Source: Oryzias latipes (lineage: Eukaryota > Chordata > Actinopteri > Beloniformes > Adrianichthyidae). From it: a stretch of 64,000 bases of DNA. The position numbers and the translations under genes were made by a program. The notes beneath the pieces were generated by a model. That model was not told the origin of the DNA and searched no databases. It saw nothing but the letters and a program-made list of their open reading frames with translations. Each line of letters begins with the position of its first letter. Within the stretch, counting starts at the first letter, position 1. Location of the stretch: assembly GCF_002234675.1 (NCBI RefSeq), contig NC_019876.2, positions 21,999,161-22,063,160 on the forward strand, written 5' to 3'. Positions 35,251 through 46,559 of the stretch are shown here, one piece after another.

Positions 35251-38200
35251 CTACTCACGGTACCTTTGGGGCTTTTGCCCATTAATCCTCTGGGAGCGCC
35301 TTGGTTCAGGTGCTTGAGCAGCTTCATACCCCTCTGCCACTGGGAGGGGAAAGGCAAATCCCCATAATGCTAGGCCATCTGCGGGTGTTTGCTCTTCAGC
35401 TGTTGGCTCGCTTGGTAACTCTTGAGGGACGAGACAGGGGAGGCAAAGTCTCAAATTGTTACGGTGCAGAACCCTTTCAGGACCGTCTTTACCTTCTGGC
35501 CTGACTCTGTAGACAGGGTGATCTGGATAGGGCTGGGCTACTACAACCTGAGGTTCACTTTCCCACCTATCACTAAGTTTACCCTTTTCCCTTCTCCTCT
35601 GGTCTAAGACCAGAACCCGCACTCCTGGAAGCAGGGGGGAATCTTTGGCAGCCTTGTCGTAGATCTTCTTGTTTGTGCTGGCTGCTTGCAGTAAAGAGGT
35701 TGACGCTTTGTTGTAAGCATAAGTCAACTGTTGATGGTGCCTACTCACCCACTCTGTCGTGGTAGTGGTACTCAACGAGGCCACTGCTCCTGTCAGCATG
35801 TCCACAGGGGTTCTAAGGTGGCGGCCAAACATTAGGAAGGAAGGTGCATATTTAGTGGAGGCATGCACGGTGTTGTTGTAAGCCTGGACAAGGCCTGGAA
35901 GGTACCCCGCCCAATGCCTTTGTTGTTCAGCCTCCAGTGTCCCCAACAAGCTTAGCAAAGTTTGGTTGAACCGCTCGCATGCCCCATTGCCCTGTGGGTG
36001 GTATGGTGTGGTGCGGGACTTACGACAGCCATAAATCATGCACAGTTCTTTTATGAGTCTTGACTCAAAGCCAGGGCCTTGATCTGAATGCATGACCTCT
36101 GGGCAGCCGAATGGCTGTATAACATGAGTCCACAAGGCACGAGCCGTTGCCACTGCTGTCTGATCAGGGGTCGGAATAGCCCATGCATACTTTGTGAACA
36201 AGTCAGTCACAACCAGAATGTTCTGGTATCTGTCTGTAGGGCGGCTCAATGTTAGAAAGTCCATTGCCACTATGTGCATCGGGGCTCTGGCAGTGAATGG
36301 GGCAAGAGGAGCCCTGTGATCAGCCTTGGTTTTGTACAACACGCAGCGGGGGCAGGCCTTTATATAACCCTGGACAGTCTTTTCCATTTGGGGCCAATAA
36401 AAATTTCTTCGCAGCGTAGTAAGCATGCGATCTGCACCTGGGTGTCCACTGTTTTGATGGCAAAACTCTACCAAGGCTGCAGTTTTATTGTTCTGGACCA
36501 CAACTTGGAGAGTTTCGTAGGTTGAGGAGTCTCTTACTCTCCTGCATAACACTCCCTCAATAATTTCGAGTCTTCTCCATTGCTGCAAGAGTCTCTTTAT
36601 TGGCTGAGAAAGCGCCCGCCTTTCTGCTGCACCTGGTAACCCACCTTGAGTCAGATAGTCCCGAACCTGACAAACTGTGGGGTCTCTCTGCTGTTCCAGT
36701 CTCCACAGGCCAGGGTTCCACCACCAACCATTAAAGGGCTCTTCTGTCTCATCCAAAACCTCCATAACATGTACCGTCTGGGTGCCAACAGGCCCTGGGC
36801 CTGTTGAGACAATGTGGAGTCTAGACAATAAATCAGCATTAGTGTGGTCCTTCCCCGGTCGGTACTGGATGGTGTAATCAAAATTGGCCAGCTGAGCAAC
36901 CCACCTCTGTTCCACGGCCCCTAGTTTTGCTGTCTGCAGGTGTACAAAGGGGTTATTGTCCATCACAACAGTTATCTTCGCACCCCACAAAAAATCTTTG
37001 AATTTCTCCACCAGAGCCCATTTCATTGCCAACAGCTCAAGTTTAAAAGAGCTGTAGTTGGCATCGTTGCGTTCTGATGGGTGCAGGCTCCGACTAGCAT
37101 ATGCAATGACTCGTTCTGCTCCATCCTGTTCCTGGGCTAAGACAGCACCTAAACCGCAGTTACTGGCATCTGTATAGACAGTGAAAGGCTTTGTGAAATC
37201 TGCATATGCCAAAATTGGCGCTTGTAGCAAGCATTGCTTGAGCTGCTGAAATGCAATTTCGCACTCATCAGTCCATTGGACAGAGGGTGATCCTCTGCAC
37301 CTGCTCCTTGATGAGCCCCTCAAAAGTTCATTCAGAGGTTTAGCAATCTTGGAAAAGTCTTTAACAAACCGCCTGTAGTAGCCCACAAAACCCAGAAAAG
37401 ATCTTACCTGCCTAACTGTGGTAGGACGGTCCCAACTCTGGACAGCTGCGGTTTTCTCTGGGTCAGGCGACACTCCATCACCACTGACTTCGTGGCCCAG
37501 GAAATTGACTTTCTTATGAAACAGCTTGCATTTCTCTGGGCGAAGAAGAAGACCATAACGCCCCAGGGACTCAAACACACGCTCCAGATGGTCCAGGTGG
37601 GTTGCAAAGTCTTTGGAATACACAATAACATCATCCAGGTATACAAGAGCAGAGTCAACAAGCTGGTCCCCCAAACAGCGCTGCATCAGTCTTTGAAAGG
37701 TTGCTGGGGCATTACAGAGTCCAAAGGACATCCTGTCAACCTCAAATTAGCCAAAAGGTGTTGTAAATGCAGTCTTTTCTCTGTCTTTCTCCTCTACCTC
37801 CACTTGCCAGTATCCACTGGCCAAGTCCAGAGTGGAGTACCAATCTGCTTGGTTGAGACTGGTCAGGGAATCTTCAATTCGAGGCAAGGGGAAAGCGTCT
37901 TTATGAGTGACTCGGTTCAATTTTCTGTAGTCCACACAAAAACGCCAGGCACCGCACTTCTTCTGTACCAGCACTATGGGTGCAGCCCAGGGACTACTGC
38001 TCTCTCTAATGACGCCCTGCTCAAGCATGCCCTGCAAAAGACTGCGGATCTCTTTATAGAGAGTGGGGGGAACAGGCCTGTACCTCTCTTTGATAGGTTC
38101 TGCGCCACCTGTTGGGATTCTATGTTTCACAACACTAGTGCATCCATAATCATCCTCATGCCTGGCAAAGACATGACTCCATTTTTGAAGTAATTGCCCC

Positions 38201-39147
38201 AGTTGTTGCTGCTGCTCATCTGTGAGGTCCTCCCCTTTAATACAAGGTGGATGGTTTTCCCCACCTACCGCGGACAGACACTCGCCAACATCAATGATTG
38301 CCACCTCTACAACACCTGTGCTCACCTCGCAAAGGGAAACGTCTTTGCAGCCTTTTACATTTTCTGGGTTGACCGAACAGACCTTGGCTAGCTTCTGAAA
38401 TCTACTAATGATCACAGGGAAGGGATTCAAGTTCCTTACTCGCACAGGTAATCTACCCTGGTCTACAGTCACTAGAGTCCGTGCAACCTCTATATTGCCG
38501 CCTTCGGTGAACGGCTCCACCATTGCGCAAACTTTTGGCCCACAGGGCCAAGGCGCCGTCTTTGCCCACAGCATCACCTCGCTGTTTGCCGGTACAGTCA
38601 CTGATGCTCGGCAGACTGGACGAGCTACCCTGGTCAAGGGCTCCATGTCTGAAACAGCTTGGATACGCTGACAGTCAGCAAAAACATCCTCCCATGCCCT
38701 TCTAAGGGGCTGACGTTTTATAAGAGGTGGTCGGTGCTTTTGGAACAGTTCTTCCCAACACTCAGAAATTACATTCATGCCCAAGATGGCCTTTTCACCC
38801 AAATAGCCGTCTTCTACCACCACAACCCCACAATTCGGGACCCGAACCCCCCCCACCTGGAAGTCAACTACTATGTAGCCTGTATAAGGGATGCTTAGTC
38901 CATTTGCAGCTCGAAGTTTAAGCCAAGAGAGGACCCCACCCAAATGCTTCTCCTTGAAGAGGTCTTTACACAGACTCTCACAAAAAATTGTCACTTGCGA
39001 CCCAGTGTCTTGCAAACACTTAACTTCTACGTCATCTAGTTTAACCGTGACATATGGGCAGCTCTCTGTAAACCTGGTTGGGGGTGGGGAGCTAGGTGGG
39101 TCAGCGCTAAGGGGTCCGGTCACCTGACCCACGGTGGCCGGTGGGAC
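35251..39147 (-). pseudogene. pol: Gypsy Pol (protease, RT, RNase H, integrase) with an in-frame stop
   Basis: The first part (39132-37747) has the protease active site DTGS at about residues 42-45 and the RT start (SPWAAPIVLVQKK, FCVDYRKLN, LDLASGYWQVE). A TAA at 37747-37749 interrupts the RT just after FTTPFG. Five codons later the same frame runs on for 826 residues (37731-35251) with the RT catalytic YLDDV, RNase H TDASNCGLGAVLAQ, the integrase HHCC zinc finger and the D,D,E core (VAMDFL, HSDQGPGF, GACERFNQ). Nothing else in this frame is broken. It has no chromodomain, unlike the gypsy copies at 53 and 62 kb. Confidence 0.88.
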
Positions 39148-39319
39148 TAAAAATCCTGATGGGGGGCTCTAGAGTGGCAGCTGCGGCTAAAATGGCCCGC
39201 TTCTTTGCAAGTAGCACAGATTGGGCGGCCCTGTTGGTCCCACTCATATCGTGGTGTCCCTCTAATACCCCTACTAGCTGGTCTGGCTCTATTATCTGTT
39301 CTCCAATTAGACTCTGGCT

Positions 39320-40081
39320 TCATACGTGTGTTTGGAACCGTTCGGTTTTCCTGTAACTCAAAATATTTTTAGACATTTCAGCCACTTGGTCTTTCACCTC
39401 TTTTAGCAGTTCATTTTTCAGTTCTGTTTTCCAGTCTGTTGTGGTTTGTGCGTGGGGCACCTGCTTTCCTATTGCCATACAGGAAGACGGCGACCATTGT
39501 TCTGCTTGTTCCTCTTCCAATGAGAGTGCCTCCATCTTTACTTCATCAAAGGACAATGTAGGAGTCTTCCTCACAAGGCGTCGTAGCTCCTGGCGAAGGG
39601 AACCTTCTCTTAATCCCATGACAAACTCGTCTCGTAGGATGGCATCACCATCCTCAAGTCCTGCCTCGTTTCTCTGTTTCAACATAAGAAAGAGTTCTCT
39701 CAACCGCAGGGAAAAAGACTTGAGTGACTCTGGTGGCTGTTGTCTACAATTAAAAAAACGAGTCCTGAGCACAGAAACGTGAGTGTTATCACCATACAGA
39801 ACATGCAAAACATCAAGAATTTTCTTAGGAGTGTCTCTAAGTGATCTCTCCAGAGTTAATATTTCTCTCTTTGCTTCACCTTCAAGTAAATTTAAAAGAA
39901 TGTCAGCTTTCTGAGAGTCTGTAAGAGGCTGAAAACTTAGCATAGATTCAGCTTGGTGTTTCCACTCCCCAAACTTGAATCGAGCATTTTCCCCACTAAA
40001 CTTTTGCACCCATGGGCAACCCATGAAAAATGGCATCATCATTGCTGAAGGGCCAGCTGCACCTACCTGGGCCTGCTGCAT
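39320..40081 (-). CDS. gag: Gypsy Gag (capsid region)
   Basis: A 253-residue ORF with a retrotransposon-gag pattern: FSGENARFKFGEWKHQAE near residues 30-45, then a helical stretch through LRELFLMLKQRN and a charged C-terminus. It ends 102 bases before a CCHC zinc knuckle (39177-39218; C-x2-C-x4-H-x4-C), which sits in the neighbouring frame. The nucleocapsid part is therefore separated from the capsid by a -1 frame difference. Whether this is a programmed shift or a mutation cannot be told from one copy. It starts 30 bases after the primer-binding site. Confidence 0.8.
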   Translation of the reverse strand: MQQAQVGAAGPSAMMMPFFMGCPWVQKFSGENARFKFGEWKHQAESMLSFQPLTDSQKADILLNLLEGEAKREILTLERSLRDTPKKILDVLHVLYGDNTHVSVLRTRFFNCRQQPPESLKSFSLRLRELFLMLKQRNEAGLEDGDAILRDEFVMGLREGSLRQELRRLVRKTPTLSFDEVKMEALSLEEEQAEQWSPSSCMAIGKQVPHAQTTTDWKTELKNELLKEVKDQVAEMSKNILSYRKTERFQTHV

Positions 40082-40110
40082 GCTGGAGCGACCAGTGACT
40101 CAACCCAGCA

Positions 40111-40130
40111 GAATCCTGCTGACAACGCCA
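40111..40130 (-). promoter_or_regulatory. Candidate primer-binding site
   Basis: Six bases inside the 5' LTR the element strand reads TGGCGTTGTCAGCAGGATTC. It starts with TGG (complement of tRNA CCA) and resembles the complement of a vertebrate tRNA-Ser 3' end, with about two mismatches as I recall that tRNA. Confidence 0.55.
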
Positions 40131-40136
40131 AAAATC

Positions 40137-41097
40137 TGTCAGAGGGGTGGGGGTGAAGCCCCAAAGCAATCAAAAATTTTAGGGATCTGCTGGGGAGTTT
40201 GCTAGTTGCTCCAGAGACAGCCAAAGCCTTGATAGTTAAAAGGTTTTAATAAAACAGTCTAAAACCAGAAATGGTAAAAAAAACTAAAAACAAAAATGAC
40301 ATAAAACACATGTAAAGCCAACACATCAGGAGAACAGTGGTGGTAATTGTCCATATCACGCCGATGTCCAAGTGTCCACCTTGATGTTCGTCCCACACCC
40401 AAGTCCTTCACACGAGCAGGCCTGCACTCCAAGCCACCAGTTCACATGCAATAAAAACAAGGCAAATCCACAAATAGTTTTAAAAACACAAAAACAGTCA
40501 TGCAAATGAGTTAAAAGTCAATCCATATAAAACCCAATTAAAATCCACTGGTGACTGAGCTACAGGCTGCTCATAGAAGCTCAGCGTGTAGCTGGCACAC
40601 TTAACTTTAGGAGGGGGTGAAGCCCGTTCACCCCTCTGTGTCTCCAAATGGCCGTGTGAGATCTTCCCGAGGGTGTGCTGCCTCCCTCCTCCTCCACGCG
40701 AGCGATTTACTGGTCCGCGCCCCGATGAAGACCTGTGGCCAGTGTCCTGCCGCCTCTGCGTCCTGAATTGCGCTCCTCCGGCTCCAAGCCTTCCTCCTGC
40801 CTGCACCTTGCAGGTTGCACCCAAATGTCACGGACCTCGCGTCTCTGGCTCCAGCAGCAGGCCAAACTCAAACGATACAGGCTCCAACAGTCCTCCTGCT
40901 GCAGGCTGTGCCCAAGTGTCAGGAACCCCACGCGCCGGCTCCAATAGTCCTCCTCTCCTGCCTGCACCGGCCGCGCACTGGTGCTCTATAAGGGAATAAC
41001 AGCCTCCCTGCTCTGTATGTGATCACGCCCTCCCACACAGGTGTCCTTCATCCACCATCAGCAATCTGTGCAAGCAGTCACAAACTACCTGCTGACA
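40137..41097 (-). repeat. Gypsy 5' LTR
   Basis: It is the same length as the 3' LTR, with 6 substitutions and no indels between them. The ORFs of about 108 codons seen in both LTRs on both strands are by-products of their GC-rich sequence and show no known domain. Confidence 0.93.
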
Positions 41098-41105
41098 CTC
41101 ACATA

Positions 41106-42202
41106 GGCTGCCTTTACACTGCATGGTTCAAGTGACCCAATTCCGATTTTTTTCCTCTCTTGTGGCACATATCGGATATGACCGGTGAACGTGTAAGCAG
41201 GACAAAAGCGCATGGATTCCGTTTTTCTCAGATCGGATACAGGCCTCTCTCATATGTGGAAATAAATCGGAAACGAATCGGATCCGTGCATTTGCCATGT
41301 AAGCAGACAAATCGGATATTCCCCAGTAAATGCGAGTCGTACGTCAGTGACGTCAATTCAGGACACCACCAACTGAGATCACATGACTTATTAAGGTGCT
41401 TTTTGTGCGCTGATTTTGCTGTCAGCGTGTTACCTTTCAGCCTCAGGCTTCAGACCGTAGTTGGAAACCGCTGTTATGTCCGGTCCGGACGCAAACGGTA
41501 ACTAATCAAGCGGGACACCGTTGCTATGGAACAGGCTAGAAGCTGTTTATTTTTTGGGGGGGCGTGTATGATGGGGACAGTGTGTGTGTGAGCGCGCGCG
41601 CGTGCTTGCGTGTGTGTGCGTGTAACTTAAGGAGAGGAGAGCGGGTGTGTGCGCGGAGCAGGGGACAGTTGGAGAACCGTAAATTAAAAATAAGGTGTTT
41701 CGCCCAAAAGTTTTGGAGTCTATCTTAACCCACTCTGGAGGCTGAGGGTTCAGAACGGAAAAGAGAACCCCGAGGAAATCTCCCGTGTGTCATTACTCAG
41801 GAAAGGTTCAACACTTGGATCAAACTGTTAGTACAGCACAACGTCTGCAAACACTTCCTCATTCAAAACCCAGATAGAGCACATCAGACGGCCAACCAGC
41901 CCTCCTTCTTTTCCTCTCCCGTGCATCCCGTCTGGAGCGCCCAAGGCAACGCCTCCTTCCGTCGCCGCCTTGCCTCCATGACAACCGCAGTCACAAAGTC
42001 CAAAAGATGTCCGTGGAAGGCGGAAATGGTGCTACGTAGTCCTCACAACGTCTACGTTTGATAGTTTCAGCATTGTATAGTGTAAATGCAAAAATCAGAT
42101 ACGGGTCACTTTTAAAAGATGATGTAAGCGGGTCATCAAAAAAATCGGATATAGTCAGAAAATCGGATATGGGCATCAAGACCTGCAGTGTAAAGGCGGC
42201 CC
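41106..42202. mobile_element. TIR DNA transposon with TA duplication, inserted in the LINE
   Basis: The ends read GGCTGCCTTTACACTGCA and, inverted, GGGCCGCCTTTACACTGCA. TA stands on both sides (41104-41105 and 42203-42204). ATCGGATAT words recur near both ends. The core has a GT/GC-rich run (41580-41630). No transposase is readable. Taking it out rejoins the LINE reading CTCACA-TA-TGGTC. Confidence 0.75.
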
Positions 42203-42526
42203 TATGGTCTTGAACTCTAGGTCATTACCGAAAGAACGAGGTCCCGAATAGAAGCGGCTGAAATGAGCTTCCACTGTAGGAGGAGCTTGGTCACCCACGG
42301 AGACCTTGAAGTAAAACCGCTTCTCCTCCACATCGAGACGAGCCAGTGAAGGTGGCTAGTCCGGATGCTACCTGGACGTCTCTCTGGAGGGGTGTTCTAG
42401 GCATGTCCCATTGAACGGAGGCCCCAGGGAAGGCCCAGGACTCTCCAGGTCTCTCTAGTGTGTCCTGGGCCTCTCTCGGTAGTCGTCAGAGAGGTAGTCC
42501 TCTCTCAGCTGGCATGGGAACGTCTC
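42203..42526 (+). mobile_element. LINE RT fragment, right part
   Basis: It continues the LINE from 34057-34255: GGTCATTACCGAAAGAACG, GAAGCGGCTGAAATGAGC, CTTCTCCTCCACATCGAG and CTGGACGTCTCTCTGGAGG match the same family as 21871-22745. The frame is decayed. Confidence 0.7.
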
Positions 42527-42937
42527 AAAAATTATGTTTGTCACTATCATTTTTTTAAATGCTGTCATATCTTGTCCAGGGAATTGAGATGTGAGTGGAA
42601 TCTAAGGACACATGTGACAACAATATACTGCATTAACCTGGAAATGGGTCACCAGCTTGGTGAGTCTTCCTGGAGTAAAGTTTGATCATCCAGATACCTA
42701 CTTCTTAATATTAAAGATGTTTTTTTTAGGGGGGGGGGGGGGGGGGTTAGACTGACCAACAGTGTTAGAGCTGTGAGGGACATCTAAGGGATGCTTTCCC
42801 TTACTTCTAGGTAAGCTGGGTACTAGCATAACTAATTGCCGCTATATCATTTAGGCCAGAGATGTCGGACTCCAAGCCTCGAAGACCTGCACCCTGAATG
42901 TTCTGCTGCTCATTACCTGTGTGTGTTCTACCAATAA
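42527..42937. other. Spacer before the first C1q block
   Basis: It contains an 18-base poly-G run (42729-42746) and, at about 42855-42930, CCAGAGATGTCGGACTCCAAG, which looks like the 5' end of a further hAT family. No gene is seen. Confidence 0.4.
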
Positions 42938-43185
42938 GTAGTAAATGTAGGGAATTAAAATTCCTAAATTGACTTTATTATTCGTCTATGCTTTTATGGA
43001 GTTATGTAAGTTTAATTGCATAAAATGTCTGCACATAATCTAAATATTGAATTTAGAGCTTGTGTTTGCAGGAATGAAGCACAATGATTGGGCTGGCGGA
43101 CCTCAGGAACCCCCACCCCATAGTAACCATTAACAGATCATCCAGAATAAAGGCAGGGAGCTCGTGTGGCACATCAGGATCCGAC

Positions 43186-44940
43186 ATGACTTCACCCGCG
43201 CTGTTCCTGACCTTCATCAGTGGCCTCACTGTGGCCCACTACGCTGCTGCTGGAGCTCCTGAGTTTGACGTCTTGAAGGAGATCAATGCATTGAAAGCAG
43301 CTTTGGAAGCCATAGGTGATCTTCTGACAACTGTGAACTACTGTGACAACTTTTTGTTTTAGAATAAGTAAAAATATATTTAATCAAGATGCATTTTATG
43401 TTTTTTCTTTTTCTTTTTAGATGTACCCAAAGTAGCTTTTTCTGCCCGAACAGATAAAGGCGGAACCTATGGAAATTTCCAGGGTGACATAACTCTGACC
43501 TACAATGCATTGATAACCAATGTTGGGAATGCTTATAATCCAACCACAGGTAGGTCCATCATTGAATCAATGCTGGTTTGTTAAATAGTTTTTTTTACTT
43601 TTATTCGTAAAAGAAACTTCTTTAAGGCAAAAACATCCCACTCCCTTTTTTCAATATTCTTGAGCATACAATTATTATATTGCCAAAATAAACTTAGTTG
43701 TTGATGGCTGACACATACTTTTCCACTTCAGACCTCATGTTTCCATGTTTTATTGATTCCAAAGTCATAACTGAATTGTGCAAAAATACATTTGTTTCAA
43801 AATAACCATGCTATAATTTGTTTCCTGAAAAAGAGGAAAAGAAGACTAACCTTATGAAAAAAACACTAAAAAGGGAAAGACAAAGGAGCTGTGCAGGCAG
43901 CTTGACATTTTTACTGAACAAGAAATCTTATTATATTATAACAAAATCTAGAAACTAGAAGTTTCACAAAAGCAAACATGAATGGAAAAATAAACAAAAA
44001 AAAAGCCATTAGAAATAATTACTTAAAATTCAAGCAAGTGTTTTTTTTGTGTGCTAGTTCTAAGCAAAAGGGTTTGTATTTGTGAGTTGTGAGTATTTAA
44101 TTGTAGTTCATTTGAATCACAATGACAAAAAAGGAATCTTATAAGTGGAAATTGTTAAATAAAAATTTTGTCAAAATGAGAAAATGATCATAGTACAAGT
44201 GGGTCCATCTTAATAAATCCTCATAAAATCTAAAACTAACACTTATTTTTAGAATATAATTCTAATTGTTTGCTTAGAAATAAGGACAATCAGTCCCAGT
44301 CTAACATTTCAACATATATTCACCTTTGAAATAATATCTCATGGAACCAAAACCTTCAGTGAAACTTTAGGTTTTTATTCTTAAATCACGCAATTCTGTT
44401 GTCAAGAGTATGGAGCAAAGGATTTTGAATCATTTTAATGATAATTTTCCTATTTCTGAGTTCAAGCTCTCAATGAGACAAAAAATCTCATCTGTGCTGA
44501 TTTACTCAAAAAATAGTTTAAAAAAACCCAACCTAAATCCTGGTCAAATATCTTGAATGTCTGAAAACATGATTTTAAATCTCTGCAAGCCTCAAATAGT
44601 TGTTTGAATGTCAGATTTCCATGAGTGCTTCCAGATTCAGACAGTATCTTTTCCCCCAGGGATCTTCACTGCGCCTGTCAAAGGCCTGTATTACTTCACC
44701 TTCTTTGCTCACAGTGGAGGAAAGAACCGCATTAAACTAGATCTCAGGAAGGATGGTACTGTTGTTGCTGGCATCCACGACCACCCGTCAACCAGTGATT
44801 CTGCAGATAATGCAGGCAATGCCATCTTCCTGGAGTTGGAGCAGGGGAATCAAGTGTATGTGACTCTTTTGGCAAAGACAGCTGTTTGGGGGGAAGGATT
44901 TGTCACCACCTTTAGTGGAGTTCTGCTCAGCAAGTCCTAA
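43186..44940 (+). CDS. C1q-domain secreted protein, paralog A
   Basis: Exons 43186-43315, 43421-43549 and 44660-44940 join to 179 residues. The N-terminus is a signal peptide (about residues 1-22, ALFLTFISGLTVA core), followed by a short heptad-like stretch LKEINALKAALEAI and one C1q domain from VPKVAFSAR to the C-terminus. C1q hallmarks present are VAFSA, GNFQGD, GIFTAPVKGLYYFTFFAH and TFSGVLLSKS. There is no collagen-like region, so this is the short C1q-like type common in fish, expected to form secreted trimers. The upstream ATG at 43084 is in frame, but the equivalent in paralog B is out of frame, so the inner ATG is chosen. Unlike paralog B it lacks the CPFDPC cysteine pair before the helix. 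The exact ligand is unknown. Confidence 0.9.
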
Positions 44941-44952
44941 CAGTTTTTCAAA

Positions 44953-44958
44953 AATAAA
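44953..44958 (+). terminator. Polyadenylation signal of C1q paralog A
   Basis: AATAAA lies only 13 bases past the stop codon, giving a very short 3' UTR. Paralog B has an extra stretch of about 120 bases here. Confidence 0.65.
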
Positions 44959-45122
44959 ATATGTCCCTTTAAAAATGTGGATCTGTTTTGTGTACAATAA
45001 TGGTCGTCAGATTCAAGGAACTAAAATAAGAAAAACTAAAGATCATTTGAGTTTATAAAGCCGACTGGAAGCACATGGGTTTCATATCTTTGACCTCAAA
45101 TCTCACATTACATGGAGTCTAA

Positions 45123-45928
45123 GGGTTTATTCAGATTGGACACATTTGGTCCGCTGAACCAGAGTTCGTTTCCTCGGATAATCCGAAGAAAATTTTCAGC
45201 CTGAATACACCCAAACGACCCTGGTCTGGGTCCAGAAACTGCTCCAGGACCCATCTTTCAAGGTTATTTCTGTTTGTTTCTAATCGGACTGAGCTCAGGT
45301 TTGCTCTGAGTTTCCTCAGTCTGAATAGACTCCATGCACGGAGCAGAACAACTGGACCAAAAAGGCCACCGTAGCCGAGAATTATGGGATGTAGACAGAG
45401 AAGAAGCTGAACTGCAGACAAATGTGGAACAACAATATGATACAGCAACTTCTTGAAATGTGGTTGAATGAATGCAGGTTCATTAAAACAACATTTAGGT
45501 TGATACATTGCTTCTCAAGCTTTTCCCATTAATCTATATGTCATAAACACTTGTAAGAATACCTTCGCCGTTTCCTCAGTAATGGCCTTGCAGCATGCGT
45601 CCGCCGTACCAAAGTAGCAAGTTGAAAGTGTTGTACCTGAAGTTCAGATTTGGTCAGCGAAATACAAAGTTTGAATAAGTGAACTATCCTAACAAGGATT
45701 GCAAAGAGCAGGACTCCCATTATTCTTTCTCTTGTTGCTTTGCCCGCCTTCATAATTTATGGCCAACAACCGAAAAGACCTTTAGTCACGACAAGCTTTG
45801 ATTTGAAACAGAATAGTGTGGTAGACGGCAGTCTGAATACAGACCAAACACAAGGTTCAGCAGTCGATCCGGACCAAATTAAGCAGACTGTGTTCAGAAT
45901 GATGGACTTTGCCACTCTGAATACACCC
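45123..45928. mobile_element. Harbinger-like MITE, copy A
   Basis: The ends GGGTTTATTCAGATTGG and (inverted) GGGTGTATTCAGAGTGG are flanked by TAA (45120-45122 and 45929-45931), the 3-bp TWA duplication typical of PIF/Harbinger elements. There is no transposase ORF. The same insertion is present at the equivalent place in copy B. Confidence 0.75.
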
Positions 45929-46047
45929 TAAGTCAATTCTAACAACAAAACCAGAATCAAGATTTTTATTGTTTTATTTGATCAGGATGTATCATTTAAG
46001 GCTCCATTTCTCACATAACAGTTTTCTTAATTTTTTTGCTTGTCCAC

Positions 46048-46450
46048 TCACCTCAATAGGAATGTTTCAAAAATCTGGTGTTTTTTTTCCTCCAAATCCT
46101 CCATTAGTTGCTTGTCTAATTTATCCCTGATTTCTTTCATTTTTTGGAGCAACTGAAGATCTTGCGTGGCTTTATGTTGTTGTTCAATTTCTAAGAATTT
46201 TCCTTGTTTATGATTTTCTTCTTTAGCTTTTTTATTGGCTGCCATCTTTGTTATAGGTTTTCCTCTCATTATTGCTTTGAGTGTATCCCAAACAATGACA
46301 CGTGTGACTACTCCATTGTCATTATCTTCTAAATCGTTCTTAAATAAGTGTTATGAGGAGCAGAGTAGTATGTGTGACCTCTTTTGAGCATACGTAGTGA
46401 CCTCCAGACATTAACAAATCCAACTTCTCTAAGTGTTTATTTTTTAATGG
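46048..46450 (-). mobile_element. L1-like ORF2 fragment (endonuclease end and linker)
   Basis: The - strand frame gives VIVWDTLKAIMRGKPITK and a charged helical linker (KMKEIRDKLDKQL). Upstream in another frame NVWRSLRMLKRGHTYYSAPH fits the end of the L1 endonuclease. The frame is broken between the two. The same sequence lies in copy B up to 61641. Confidence 0.75.
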
Positions 46451-46559
46451 TTTTAGTGCGATGATCAGCATGTTTCTTTCTATTTGTTGTGTCCAATTTA
46501 CTATCCAGGACATAAAAAAACACATTAGTACACTTTTTATTTCCTGGGTCATAATGTCA

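Larger units (their letters stand above)
34256..41097 (-). mobile_element. Ty3/gypsy LTR retrotransposon, near full length, recently inserted
   Basis: The element is 6842 bp with two 961-bp LTRs (TGTCAG...CTGACA). The flanks share ctca (34252-34255 and 41098-41101), or actca if the last LTR base is counted in the duplication. Order on the - strand is LTR, primer-binding site, gag, CCHC knuckle, protease, RT, RNase H, integrase, polypurine tract, LTR: the Ty3/gypsy order. By hand the LTRs differ at 6 of 961 positions (0.6 percent). Coding is interrupted by two frame changes between gag and pol and one in-frame stop inside RT. No envelope-like ORF follows the integrase. Confidence 0.95.
42938..46330 (+). 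repeat. Segmental duplication, copy A
   Basis: The block is colinear with 57925-61641. It starts near AATGTAGGGAA, includes the C1q gene, its introns, a Harbinger-like MITE and part of an L1. The first half of intron 2 is about 93 percent identical by hand count over 275 bases. About 0.4 kb of L1 sequence present in copy B is missing here after 46005. Confidence 0.8.

Noticed and set aside
43084-43185. Upstream in-frame ATG for C1q paralog A
   Set aside because: The 34 extra codons are not hydrophobic and the matching region of paralog B is out of frame.
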